Shown here: one piece after another, positions 34,382 to 41,285 of the stretch | How the letters are laid out: every line of letters begins with the position of its first letter | Position numbering within the stretch: the stretch's first letter is position 1 | Origin: Micromonospora sp. WMMD1102 | GTDB taxonomy: Bacteria > Actinomycetota > Actinomycetes > Mycobacteriales > Micromonosporaceae | Assembly (NCBI RefSeq): GCF_029626265.1 | Contig: NZ_JARUBN010000001.1 | Location: forward strand, 5,273,001-5,337,000 | DNA: 64,000 bases | Direction of reading: 5' to 3' | The notes under the pieces: model-generated | What the model was told of the DNA's origin: nothing | Seen by the model: the letters and a program-made list of their open reading frames with translations, nothing else | The model's database searches: none | Made by a program: the position numbers and the translations under genes

Positions 34382-35737
34382 GTGACCGACGACGTCCTGG
34401 TCGTACACGGAGGTACGCCCCTTTCCGGGCAGATCCGGGTGCGCGGCGCGAAGAATCTCGTCTCCAAGGCGATGGTCGCGGCCCTGCTCGGCGACGAGCC
34501 GAGCCGGCTCTTCGACGTGCCCCGGATCCGCGACGTCGAGGTGGTCCGCGGCCTGCTCGAACTGCACGGCGTGAAGGTCACCGACGGCGTCGAGGACGGC
34601 GAACTGGTCTTCGACCCCGCCAACGTGGAGAGCGCCAGCACGGACGAGATCAACGTGCATGCCGGGTCGAGCCGGATCCCGATCCTGTTCTGCGGCCCGC
34701 TGCTGCACCGGCTCGGCCACGCGTTCATCCCCGACCTCGGCGGCTGCCACATCGGCCCCCGGCCGATCGACTTCCACATTCAGGCGCTACGCCAGTTCGG
34801 CGCGGTGGTGGACAAGACCCCCGAGGGCATGCACCTGACCGCACCCACCGGCCTGCACGGCACCAAGTTCGAGCTGCCGTACCCGAGCGTGGGCGCCACC
34901 GAGCAGGTGCTGCTGACGGCGGTGCTCGCCGAGGGCGTCACCGAGCTGCGCAACGCGGCCGTCGAGCCGGAGATCATCGACCTGATCTGCGTGCTCCAGA
35001 AGATGGGCGCGATCATCAAGGTGCACACCGACCGGGTGATCGAGATCCAGGGCGTCCCCCGGCTGGGCGGCTACACCCACCGGCCGATCCCGGACCGGAT
35101 CGAGGCGGCGAGCTGGGCCGCCGCCGCGTTGGCCACCGGCGGCCGGGTCGAGGTGCTCGGCGCCGAGCAGGCCGACATGATGACCTTCCTCAACGTGTTC
35201 CGCTCGGTCGGCGGGGCGTACGAGGTCACCGACACCCGGCCGCCCCGGCAGGGCAGCGCCGGCCAGGAGGGCGGGATCCGGTTCTGGCACCCCGGCGGCG
35301 AGCTGCGGGCGGTGGCGCTGGAGACCGACGTGCACCCGGGGTTCATGACCGACTGGCAGCAGCCGCTGGTGGTGGCCCTGACCCAGGCCCGGGGCCTGTC
35401 GATCGTGCACGAGACGGTGTACGAGCAGCGACTCGGCTACACCGAGGCGCTGAACAAGATGGGCGCCACCATCCAGGTCTACCGGGACTGCCTCGGCGGC
35501 ACCCCCTGCCGGTTCGGCCGGCGCAACTTCAAGCACTCCGCCGTGATCGCCGGGCCGTCCAAGCTGCACGCGGCCGACCTGGTGATCCCCGACCTGCGGG
35601 CCGGGTTCAGCCACCTGATCGCCGCGCTGGCCGCCGAGGGCACCTCCCGGGTCTACGGGGTGGACCTGATCAACCGGGGCTACGAGGACTTCGAGGCCAA
35701 GCTCGCCGCGCTCGGCGCACACGTCGAGCGGCCGTAG
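34382..35737 (+). CDS. murA: UDP-N-acetylglucosamine 1-carboxyvinyltransferase
   Basis: About 451 residues, slightly longer than E. coli MurA (419). It moves enolpyruvate from PEP to UDP-GlcNAc, the first committed step of peptidoglycan synthesis. The Lys-Asn pair is in QIRVRGAKNLVSKAM. The active-site loop LGGCHIGPRPIDFH has Cys122, equivalent to E. coli Cys115, so the enzyme should be fosfomycin-sensitive, unlike the Asp form of mycobacteria. The inserted stretch PPRQGSAGQEGGIRFWHPGG is not typical of short MurA and may explain the extra length. GTG 34382 has GGAGG six bases upstream; ATG 34361 is an alternative. Confidence 0.93.
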   Translation: MTDDVLVVHGGTPLSGQIRVRGAKNLVSKAMVAALLGDEPSRLFDVPRIRDVEVVRGLLELHGVKVTDGVEDGELVFDPANVESASTDEINVHAGSSRIPILFCGPLLHRLGHAFIPDLGGCHIGPRPIDFHIQALRQFGAVVDKTPEGMHLTAPTGLHGTKFELPYPSVGATEQVLLTAVLAEGVTELRNAAVEPEIIDLICVLQKMGAIIKVHTDRVIEIQGVPRLGGYTHRPIPDRIEAASWAAAALATGGRVEVLGAEQADMMTFLNVFRSVGGAYEVTDTRPPRQGSAGQEGGIRFWHPGGELRAVALETDVHPGFMTDWQQPLVVALTQARGLSIVHETVYEQRLGYTEALNKMGATIQVYRDCLGGTPCRFGRRNFKHSAVIAGPSKLHAADLVIPDLRAGFSHLIAALAAEGTSRVYGVDLINRGYEDFEAKLAALGAHVERP

Positions 35738-35906
35738 CAGGGGCACCGGCACCAGCCGGCGCCGCCGCGCGGGAGTTCGGGGACCGGCCCGGAAGCCGTT
35801 CGTCCGGTCCCCGGGCCACGCCCTGTCCGGGCTGCTCGGCGGGCATCAGCCGGTCGGGCGTACCACGAGGGTGTACCGCGAGGTGCGGCGGCGGCCGGCG
35901 GTTGGC

Positions 35907-35912
35907 TACCCT
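35907..35912 (+). promoter_or_regulatory. Leaderless-type -10 box of the DUF3043 gene
   Basis: TACCCT ends seven bases before GTG 35920. Confidence 0.5.
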
Positions 35913-35919
35913 TGCCCCC

Positions 35920-36528
35920 GTGCCGTCGCTGTTTCGCCGTAAGCCCGCCGACCTCGTCGAGGAGGCCACCGTCGAGGTGGCCCCCGAGGAGGAGTCCGCG
36001 TCCGCCCGCCCCCGGGGATACACCCCGAGCAAGAAGGAGCTGGGCAGGGAGACCCCGAAGCGGCCCAGCGCCGGCCGGCGGGTGGTCGGTGACACCAAGC
36101 CGCTGACCAAGCAGGAGGCTCGGGAACGGCGCCGACAGGCCCGATCCGAGGCGGCTGCCGAGTTCCGCCGGGAGGGCGGTCCCCGGGACCGGGCCCCGGA
36201 GCGCGGGCTCGCCCGGGACGTGGTGGACTCCCGGCGTACCGTCGGGACCTGGTTCTTCGGCGGCGCCCTGGTGGTGCTGATCGGTTCGGCGAACACCATG
36301 CCGCCGGAGGTGCGGTTCGCCTCCAACCTGCTGTGGGGGCTGCTGGCCATCGCCCTGGTGGTCGACTCGGTACTGATCTCCCGGAAGATCAAGAAGTTGG
36401 TCCGTCAGCGGTTCCCCAAGACCGACCAGCGGATGGGCTCGCTCTACATCTACGCGATCATGCGCTCGATCACCTTCCGCCGGATGCGCGCCCCGGTCCC
36501 CCGGGTCAACCTCGGCGACCCGATCTGA
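35920..36528 (+). CDS. DUF3043 membrane protein
   Basis: 202 residues. An acidic then strongly basic, disordered N-terminal half (PSKKELGRETPKRPSAGRRV, LTKQEARERRRQARSEA) is followed by two close membrane helices: WFFGGALVVLIGSANTMPP and FASNLLWGLLAIALVVDSVL. A conserved cytoplasmic end contains KLVRQRFPKTDQRMGSLYIY. This is the actinobacterium-specific DUF3043 family (Rv2206 in M. tuberculosis, from memory), function unknown. It keeps its place between glycerate kinase and cobT as in mycobacteria, except for the inserted nadA, murA and later genes. Confidence 0.85.
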   Translation: MPSLFRRKPADLVEEATVEVAPEEESASARPRGYTPSKKELGRETPKRPSAGRRVVGDTKPLTKQEARERRRQARSEAAAEFRREGGPRDRAPERGLARDVVDSRRTVGTWFFGGALVVLIGSANTMPPEVRFASNLLWGLLAIALVVDSVLISRKIKKLVRQRFPKTDQRMGSLYIYAIMRSITFRRMRAPVPRVNLGDPI

Positions 36529-36566
36529 GCCACGGCGGCGCGGCTCGCCATCGACCGCCCCGGGCG

Positions 36567-36875
36567 TCACGGGACGCCGAGCAGGCGGAGCAGGGCCGCC
36601 GTGCCGGCCGCCGCGACCACCACGGCGACGAACGGGGCCCGACGCCAGGCCAGCACCGCGCCGACCAGCACCCCGGCCGGGCGGGCGAAGCCGGCGAACG
36701 CGCCCGCCTCGGTCAGCGCCGCCGTCACGGCCAGCGCGGCGAGCAGGCCCGCCGCCGCCATCGGCAGTAGTCGGCTCACCTCGCCGGGCAGGGCCAGCCG
36801 GTCCCGCAGCACCACCCCGGAGAGCCGGAGGACGTACGTGCCGAGGGCCAGGGTCAGGATCACCGCGATCAGCAT
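36567..36875 (-). CDS. azlD: AzlD-family small transporter subunit
   Basis: 102 residues, three to four membrane helices (LIAVILTLALGTYVLRLSG, GEVSRLLPMAAAGLLAALAV, FVAVVVAAAGTAALLRLL). AzlD works with AzlC in branched-chain amino acid export. ATG 36875 has GGGGAG seven bases upstream. It lies 55 bases after azlC, same operon. Confidence 0.88.
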   Translation of the reverse strand: MLIAVILTLALGTYVLRLSGVVLRDRLALPGEVSRLLPMAAAGLLAALAVTAALTEAGAFAGFARPAGVLVGAVLAWRRAPFVAVVVAAAGTAALLRLLGVP

Positions 36876-36930
36876 CCGTACTCCCCGGTCGGACGGTCCG
36901 GCGCTGTCGGCCCGTACGCCGCCCGGCGGG

Positions 36931-37638
36931 TCAGCACGGCTGGTCCCGGCGCTGGCGGCGGGGCAGCAGCAAGACGGCCAGACCGGTCAGCGCCAGCAGC
37001 ACCGGCAGGCCGGCCGGTAGCACCGGCGTGACGAGCAGTGCGACCGCCGCGCCGGCCAGGGCCACCCGGCGGGTCTCCGGCTCCCGCAGGGCCGGCATCA
37101 GCAGGGCCAGCAGCCCGGCCGGGAACGCGGCGTCCAGCCCCAGCCGCAGCGGGTCGCCGACCCGGCTGGCCAGCAGCACCCCGAGCAGGGTGCCGAGGTT
37201 CCAGGCGAGGAAGAGCAGGCTCCCGGCCAGCCAGAACGCCCGGCGCCGGCCGGCCGGGTCGGGCTGGGCCAGGGTGAACGCGGTGACCTCGTCGGTCACC
37301 AGGTGACTGCCGAGCAGCCGGTGCCGCCACCGCGGCCCGAGCACGTCCGCCAGGGCGAGCCCGAACGGCAGGTGCCGGGCGTTGAGCAGCAGTCCGGCGA
37401 AGACCGCCGCCACCGGGCTGCCGGCGGCGACCAGCCCGACGGCGACGAACTGGGCGCCGCCGGCGTACAGCAGCGAGGACATCGCGACGATCGCCGGCAG
37501 CGGGAGCCCGGCGGCGAGGGCGACGGCACCGAACGAGGCGCCGATCGCCGTCATCGCGACCGCGAGGGCGCCGACGTCGCGCAGCAGCGCGCGGGGCGCC
37601 ACCGGTTCGGGTACCGGCGTTCGGTCTGCCGTACGCAT
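36931..37638 (-). CDS. azlC: AzlC-family amino acid exporter
   Basis: 235 residues. AzlC motifs: AIGASFGAVALAAGLPLPAI, SLLYAGGAQFVAVGLVAAGS, LLNARHLPFGLALADVLGPR and LLGSHLVTDEVTAFTLAQPD. About six to eight membrane segments. With AzlD it should export leucine/isoleucine analogues; other amino acids are possible. ATG 37638 is five bases after a TATCCT box (minus strand), and that box lies inside an inverted repeat, so a repressor bound there would block it. Divergent from the XRE-cupin gene, the likely regulator. Confidence 0.9.
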   Translation of the reverse strand: MRTADRTPVPEPVAPRALLRDVGALAVAMTAIGASFGAVALAAGLPLPAIVAMSSLLYAGGAQFVAVGLVAAGSPVAAVFAGLLLNARHLPFGLALADVLGPRWRHRLLGSHLVTDEVTAFTLAQPDPAGRRRAFWLAGSLLFLAWNLGTLLGVLLASRVGDPLRLGLDAAFPAGLLALLMPALREPETRRVALAGAAVALLVTPVLPAGLPVLLALTGLAVLLLPRRQRRDQPC

Positions 37639-37639
37639 A

Positions 37640-37682
37640 GTTCAGGATAATGAACAGCGAAGACCTGTTCGTCAAATCGAAC
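37640..37682. promoter_or_regulatory. Two inverted repeats in the azlC/XRE divergent region
   Basis: GTTCA/TGAAC arms at 37640-37644 and 37651-37655, and GTTCG/CGAAC arms at 37667-37671 and 37678-37682. The centres are 27 bases apart. The first overlaps the azlC -10 box (revcomp of AGGATA at 37644-37649). They are likely operators for the adjacent regulator. Confidence 0.5.
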
Positions 37683-37692
37683 GGATGGCCCG

Positions 37693-38331
37693 ATGGATCG
37701 AACACAGTCCCGTTCCGGCGACTTCCCGGACCGAACACAGTCCCGTTCCGGCGACTTCCCGGACCGAACCCGAGCCCGTGCCGGCGACTCCCCGGTGCCG
37801 GCGATCGCCACCGCGCTGCGCCGGGAACGGGAACGCACCGGCATCTCGCTGGCCGAACTCGCCCGGCGGGCCGGGATCGCCAAGTCCACCCTCTCGCAAC
37901 TGGAGGCCGGCACCGGAAACCCGAGCGTGGAGACGGTCTGGGCGCTCGGCGTCGCCCTCGGCGTACCGTTCAGCCGGCTGGTCGAGCAGCCCCCGCCGCC
38001 GGTGCAGGTGATCCGGGCCGGGCAGGGGCCGGGGCTGCGTTCCCAACAGGCCGAGTTCACCGGCACCCTGCTCGCCGCCGGCACGACCCGGGCCCGCCGG
38101 GACGTCTACCTGATCGAACTCGAACCCGGCCAGGTGCGCGACGCCGACCCGCACATCCCGGGCAGCGTCGAGCACCTGGTGCTGGCCGCCGGCCGGCTGC
38201 GGACCGGGCCGGCGACCGAGCCGGTGGAACTCGAACCCGGCGACTACGTCCGGTTCCCCGGCGACGTCCCGCACCGCTACGAGGCACTCGCCCCCGGCAC
38301 GTTCGCCGTGCTGGTGATGGAACACCCCTGA
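37693..38331 (+). CDS. XRE-cupin transcriptional regulator
   Basis: 212 residues from ATG 37693, or 178 from GTG 37795. The helix-turn-helix domain is clear: ISLAELARRAGIAKSTLSQL, EAGTGNPSVETVWALGVALG. A cupin domain follows (ELEPGQVRDADPHIPGSVEH, VELEPGDYVRFPGDVPHRY) with His residues that could bind metal or a small ligand. Such regulators often sit divergent to azlCD and sense amino acids. The extra front is three copies of an 11-residue unit (DRTQSRSGDFP twice, then DRTRARAGDSP) made by a 33-bp tandem repeat. This may be real protein or an untranslated leader; the GTG start would give the usual N-terminus. The last 55 bases overlap the convergent ABC ATPase gene. Confidence 0.85.
   Translation: MDRTQSRSGDFPDRTQSRSGDFPDRTRARAGDSPVPAIATALRRERERTGISLAELARRAGIAKSTLSQLEAGTGNPSVETVWALGVALGVPFSRLVEQPPPPVQVIRAGQGPGLRSQQAEFTGTLLAAGTTRARRDVYLIELEPGQVRDADPHIPGSVEHLVLAAGRLRTGPATEPVELEPGDYVRFPGDVPHRYEALAPGTFAVLVMEHP
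37699..37797. repeat. 33-bp tandem repeat, three copies
   Basis: Units 37699-37731 and 37732-37764 are identical; the third, 37765-37797, differs at about eight positions. The unit begins CGAACACAG, so each copy repeats the CGAAC half-site found in the upstream inverted repeat. Confidence 0.9.
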
Positions 38332-39311
38332 GCCGGCGGTGCCCGGTAGAGCCGGGCGACGACGTCCTCGATGTCCGGCTCCACGATCGCGACGTCTCGC
38401 AGCGCGGCGACCCGGGCCAGCCCGGCCACCACCTCGGAGGCGGTCGCCGACTCGCAGGCGAAGACCAGCCGCCGCCCGTCCGCCTCGGCGCGCAGCAGCG
38501 GCGCACCGGGCAGCACCGGCGGCTCGGCGAGCGGCTCGTCGAGATCGGCGACCACCTGCCGGCGCGAGCCGTACCGGGCGTGCAACGCCTCGATCGACCC
38601 GTCGTGCACCACCCGGCCGTGGTCGATCACCACCAGCCGCCGGCAGAGCCGCTCGATGTCGGCCAGGTCGTGCGTGGTGAGCACCAGCGTGGTGTCACCG
38701 GCCGCGCCCAGCTCGGCCAGGAAGGCCCGGACCGCCTGCCGGCTCACCACGTCCAGCCCGATGGTCGGCTCGTCCAGGAAGAGCACCTCGGGGCCGTGCA
38801 GCAGCGCGGCGGTCAGCTCGCCGCGCATCCGCTGGCCGAGCGAGAGCTGCCGGACCGGAACGTCCAGGAAGCCGTCCAGGTCGAGTTCGGCCCGGCAGCG
38901 GCGCAGCCGGGCGGCGTGCTCGGCCGCCGGCACCCGGTAGACGTGCCGGAGCAGATCGAACGAGTCCCGCAGCGGCAGGTCCCACCAGAGCTGCGAACGC
39001 TGCCCGAAGACCACCCCGATCCGCAGCGCCAGCCGGGTGCGCTGGGCCACCGGAAGCAGCCCGCAGACACGTACCCGGCCCGAGGACGGACTCAGCACCC
39101 CGGTCAGCATCTTGAGCGTGGTGGACTTGCCGGCGCCGTTCGGCCCGATGTAACCGACCATCTCGCCGCGCCGGACGGTCAGGTCGATCCCGTCGACCGC
39201 GCCGACCACCCGCTTCGTCCGGCGCAGCCGGCCGGCCCGGACCCGCACCACGAACTCCTTGCACAGGTCGCGGGCCTCGATCACCGGGGCTTCCGGCGGG
39301 GACCCGGTCAC
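38277..39311 (-). CDS. ABC-2 type exporter ATP-binding protein
   Basis: 344 residues. Walker A GYIGPNGAGKSTTLKML, Q-loop VVFGQRSQLWWDLPL (the QRSQLWWDLP form marks the COG4586 group), signature QLSLGQRMRGELTAALL, Walker B VLFLDEPTIGLD, H-loop LTTHD. The C-terminal 90 residues are an accessory domain. It powers the two permeases upstream. GTG 39311 overlaps the stop of the adjacent permease by four bases (GTGA). The substrate of this exporter trio is not established; homologous systems are often called daunorubicin-like or membrane-lipid exporters. Confidence 0.92.
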   Translation of the reverse strand: MTGSPPEAPVIEARDLCKEFVVRVRAGRLRRTKRVVGAVDGIDLTVRRGEMVGYIGPNGAGKSTTLKMLTGVLSPSSGRVRVCGLLPVAQRTRLALRIGVVFGQRSQLWWDLPLRDSFDLLRHVYRVPAAEHAARLRRCRAELDLDGFLDVPVRQLSLGQRMRGELTAALLHGPEVLFLDEPTIGLDVVSRQAVRAFLAELGAAGDTTLVLTTHDLADIERLCRRLVVIDHGRVVHDGSIEALHARYGSRRQVVADLDEPLAEPPVLPGAPLLRAEADGRRLVFACESATASEVVAGLARVAALRDVAIVEPDIEDVVARLYRAPPAQGCSITSTANVPGASAS

Positions 39312-40129
39312 GACCCGGTGCTCCGGTAGTGGCGTACCCCGAGCCGCCAGGCCAGCGCCGCGAGCCCGGCGGCCGGCAGCGCGACGCCCGGCGCCACCCA
39401 CCCCACCCAGCCCGGCAGGCCGAGCGGGTCGGCCCGGCCGAGCAACGCCAGCGCCGGGTAGTAGGCCACGAAACCGAACCCCATGCCGTACGCGAAGACC
39501 GCTCGAAACCAGCCACTATAGACAGTCATCGGGTACGTGGTGAAGTCCCGCCCGCCGTAGGTGAACGCCGAACCCACCTCGCCGGAGTCGATCCACCAGA
39601 ACGACAGCGACGCGGTGGCCACGAAGATGGCGCCGAAGAACGCCGCCCCGGCCAGCGGGGTCGCCACGGCCAGCGCCACCCGACCCGGCGTCCAGGCCAG
39701 CTCCGCGGTGGCCAGCGCGACAACCAGCACGCCGGTGCCGAACACCGCCCGGGACGCCTTGCGCAGCGGCAGGTCCATCAGCAGCAGCTGGGGCAGCGCG
39801 CCGAGCGGGCGGACCAGCACCGCGTCCAGCAGGCCGGTCCGGACGTACCGGCGCAGCGACTCCACGTTGCCGACCGCGAGATCGGCGGTGGCGAAGGCGG
39901 CCGACGACAGGCCCACCATCACCATCGCCTCGGACCTGTCGAAGCCGCCCAACTCGCGGGTGACCCGGAACAGCACCAGCACGGTGAGCACGTCGAACGC
40001 GGTGGCGCCGACGTTGCCGAACAGGTCGACCACGAACGAGGTCCGGTACGACGCCTGCGACCGGGCCTGCCCGCGCAGCAACGCCAGATAGGCCGGCACC
40101 CGCCGCAGCCGGTACGCCTCCTCAGCCAC
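39308..40129 (-). CDS. ABC-2 type permease (COG3694 group)
   Basis: 273 residues, six predicted membrane helices: for example NVGATAFDVLTVLVLFRVTR, VMVGLSSAAFATADLAVG and AGLAALAWRLGVRHYRSTGS at the end. LRRYVRTGLLDAVLVRPLG is a conserved cytoplasmic loop in this group. It pairs with the next permease to form the channel. GTG 40129 begins inside the third, partial copy of a 34-bp repeat that also covers the stop of the upstream permease gene. Confidence 0.88.
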   Translation of the reverse strand: MAEEAYRLRRVPAYLALLRGQARSQASYRTSFVVDLFGNVGATAFDVLTVLVLFRVTRELGGFDRSEAMVMVGLSSAAFATADLAVGNVESLRRYVRTGLLDAVLVRPLGALPQLLLMDLPLRKASRAVFGTGVLVVALATAELAWTPGRVALAVATPLAGAAFFGAIFVATASLSFWWIDSGEVGSAFTYGGRDFTTYPMTVYSGWFRAVFAYGMGFGFVAYYPALALLGRADPLGLPGWVGWVAPGVALPAAGLAALAWRLGVRHYRSTGS

Positions 40130-40209
40130 CCTGCACCACCCGTCGGCCCGCCCGCTCAGCCACCCTGCACCACCCGTCGGCCCGCCCGCTCAGCCACCCT
40201 GCACCACCA
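40121..40209. repeat. 34-bp tandem repeat between the two permease genes
   Basis: Identical units at 40121-40154 and 40155-40188 and a 20-base remainder from 40189. On the minus strand every copy contains the final codons and TGA of the upstream permease, and the last also supplies the GTG start of the next permease. Confidence 0.9.
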
Positions 40210-41044
40210 GCCGGTGCTCGGCCCGGCGCTGGACCGTGCGGCAGGCCAGCAACATCAGCCCGGCCCAGACCAGTTGCACCACCACCATGCCGGCCTGGAT
40301 CCCCGCCCCGTCGCGCTCGACGAGTACGTCCAGCGGGGTCTGCAACAGGCTCGGGAACGGGGTCGCCAGCCAGAGCAGCACGGTGACCCAGTCCGGCAGG
40401 AAGCGCAGCGGGAAGTAGAGCCCGGCCAGTACGCCGGAGCCGAGAGTCCAGAGGATCATCGCCCCCCGGGCGTCGTGCAGCCAGTACGCCGTCGCGTTGA
40501 CCAGGAAACGGCAACCGAAGCAGATCACCACCGCCAACCCGGCGGAGAGTACGAACAGCGGTACCGTCTGCCACCGGCTCGGCAGTACGAGGTCGAAGAA
40601 GAGCAGCCCGGTGAGTACCGGCGGGAGGAATCGGGTCAGCAGGGCGTACCCGGCCCGACCGAGGTCGGTGGCGAGGTAGCTGACCACCGGGTGCACCGGC
40701 CGGAGCAGGTCGCTGGCGATCTCACCGGTACGGATCCGGTCGGCGAGTTCGGTCCAGCGCCAGAGCAGCACCACGGCGAGGAGCCCCTGTCCCGCCCAGA
40801 CGAAGGTGGCCAACTGGGCCCGGCTGTAGCCGGCGGCGACCCCACCGGCACCGCTGGCGACGGCGAGCAGGACGTAACAACGCAGGAAGCCGAAGACGGT
40901 GTTGGTGAAGGCGCCGGCGACGGTAGCTTGCCGATAGGTAGAGTACCGACGAAACCCCGATCCGGTTATCGCAGCAAATGTCCGGAACCATGGGATGATG
41001 TTTCGGCTGATGGGTGGTGCCACAGTGGCGGTGACCGAGCCCAC
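40190..41044 (-). CDS. ABC-2 type permease (COG4587 group)
   Basis: 284 residues, six membrane helices (FGFLRCYVLLAVASGAGGV, VPLFVLSAGLAVVICFGCRF, MVVVQLVWAGLMLLACRTVQ among them). RIRTGEIASDLLRPVHPV is the counterpart of the conserved loop in the other permease. First gene of the exporter operon; GTG 41044 has GGAGGG nine bases upstream. Divergent from the large TPR/WG gene, with 241 bases between the starts. Confidence 0.88.
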   Translation of the reverse strand: MGSVTATVAPPISRNIIPWFRTFAAITGSGFRRYSTYRQATVAGAFTNTVFGFLRCYVLLAVASGAGGVAAGYSRAQLATFVWAGQGLLAVVLLWRWTELADRIRTGEIASDLLRPVHPVVSYLATDLGRAGYALLTRFLPPVLTGLLFFDLVLPSRWQTVPLFVLSAGLAVVICFGCRFLVNATAYWLHDARGAMILWTLGSGVLAGLYFPLRFLPDWVTVLLWLATPFPSLLQTPLDVLVERDGAGIQAGMVVVQLVWAGLMLLACRTVQRRAEHRLVVQGG

Positions 41045-41285
41045 GCCGTTACCCTCCTTCCGCGACAACGCTGCACCGAGCCGGGTGACTTTACCCGGTA
41101 CGCCCGGCTGCCCAGCGAGATTTTTCGACGAGGTGACACCCCGTGAGTGAGCAACGCGAGCCGGCGTACCCGGCCGCGTGGCGCGCGGGTACGCCGGTCG
41201 GGTGCCCCCCGCTCCGACGTACCGCCCCGGGTGGTGCCGGTTCCGGTACGGACCGGATCGTCGACGTACGGCCGGGAGCGCCGGT

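Noticed and set aside
38277..41044. Antibiotic resistance exporter
   Set aside because: The ABC-2 trio is a common housekeeping-type set in actinomycetes and no drug-producing genes are adjacent; the substrate is unknown.
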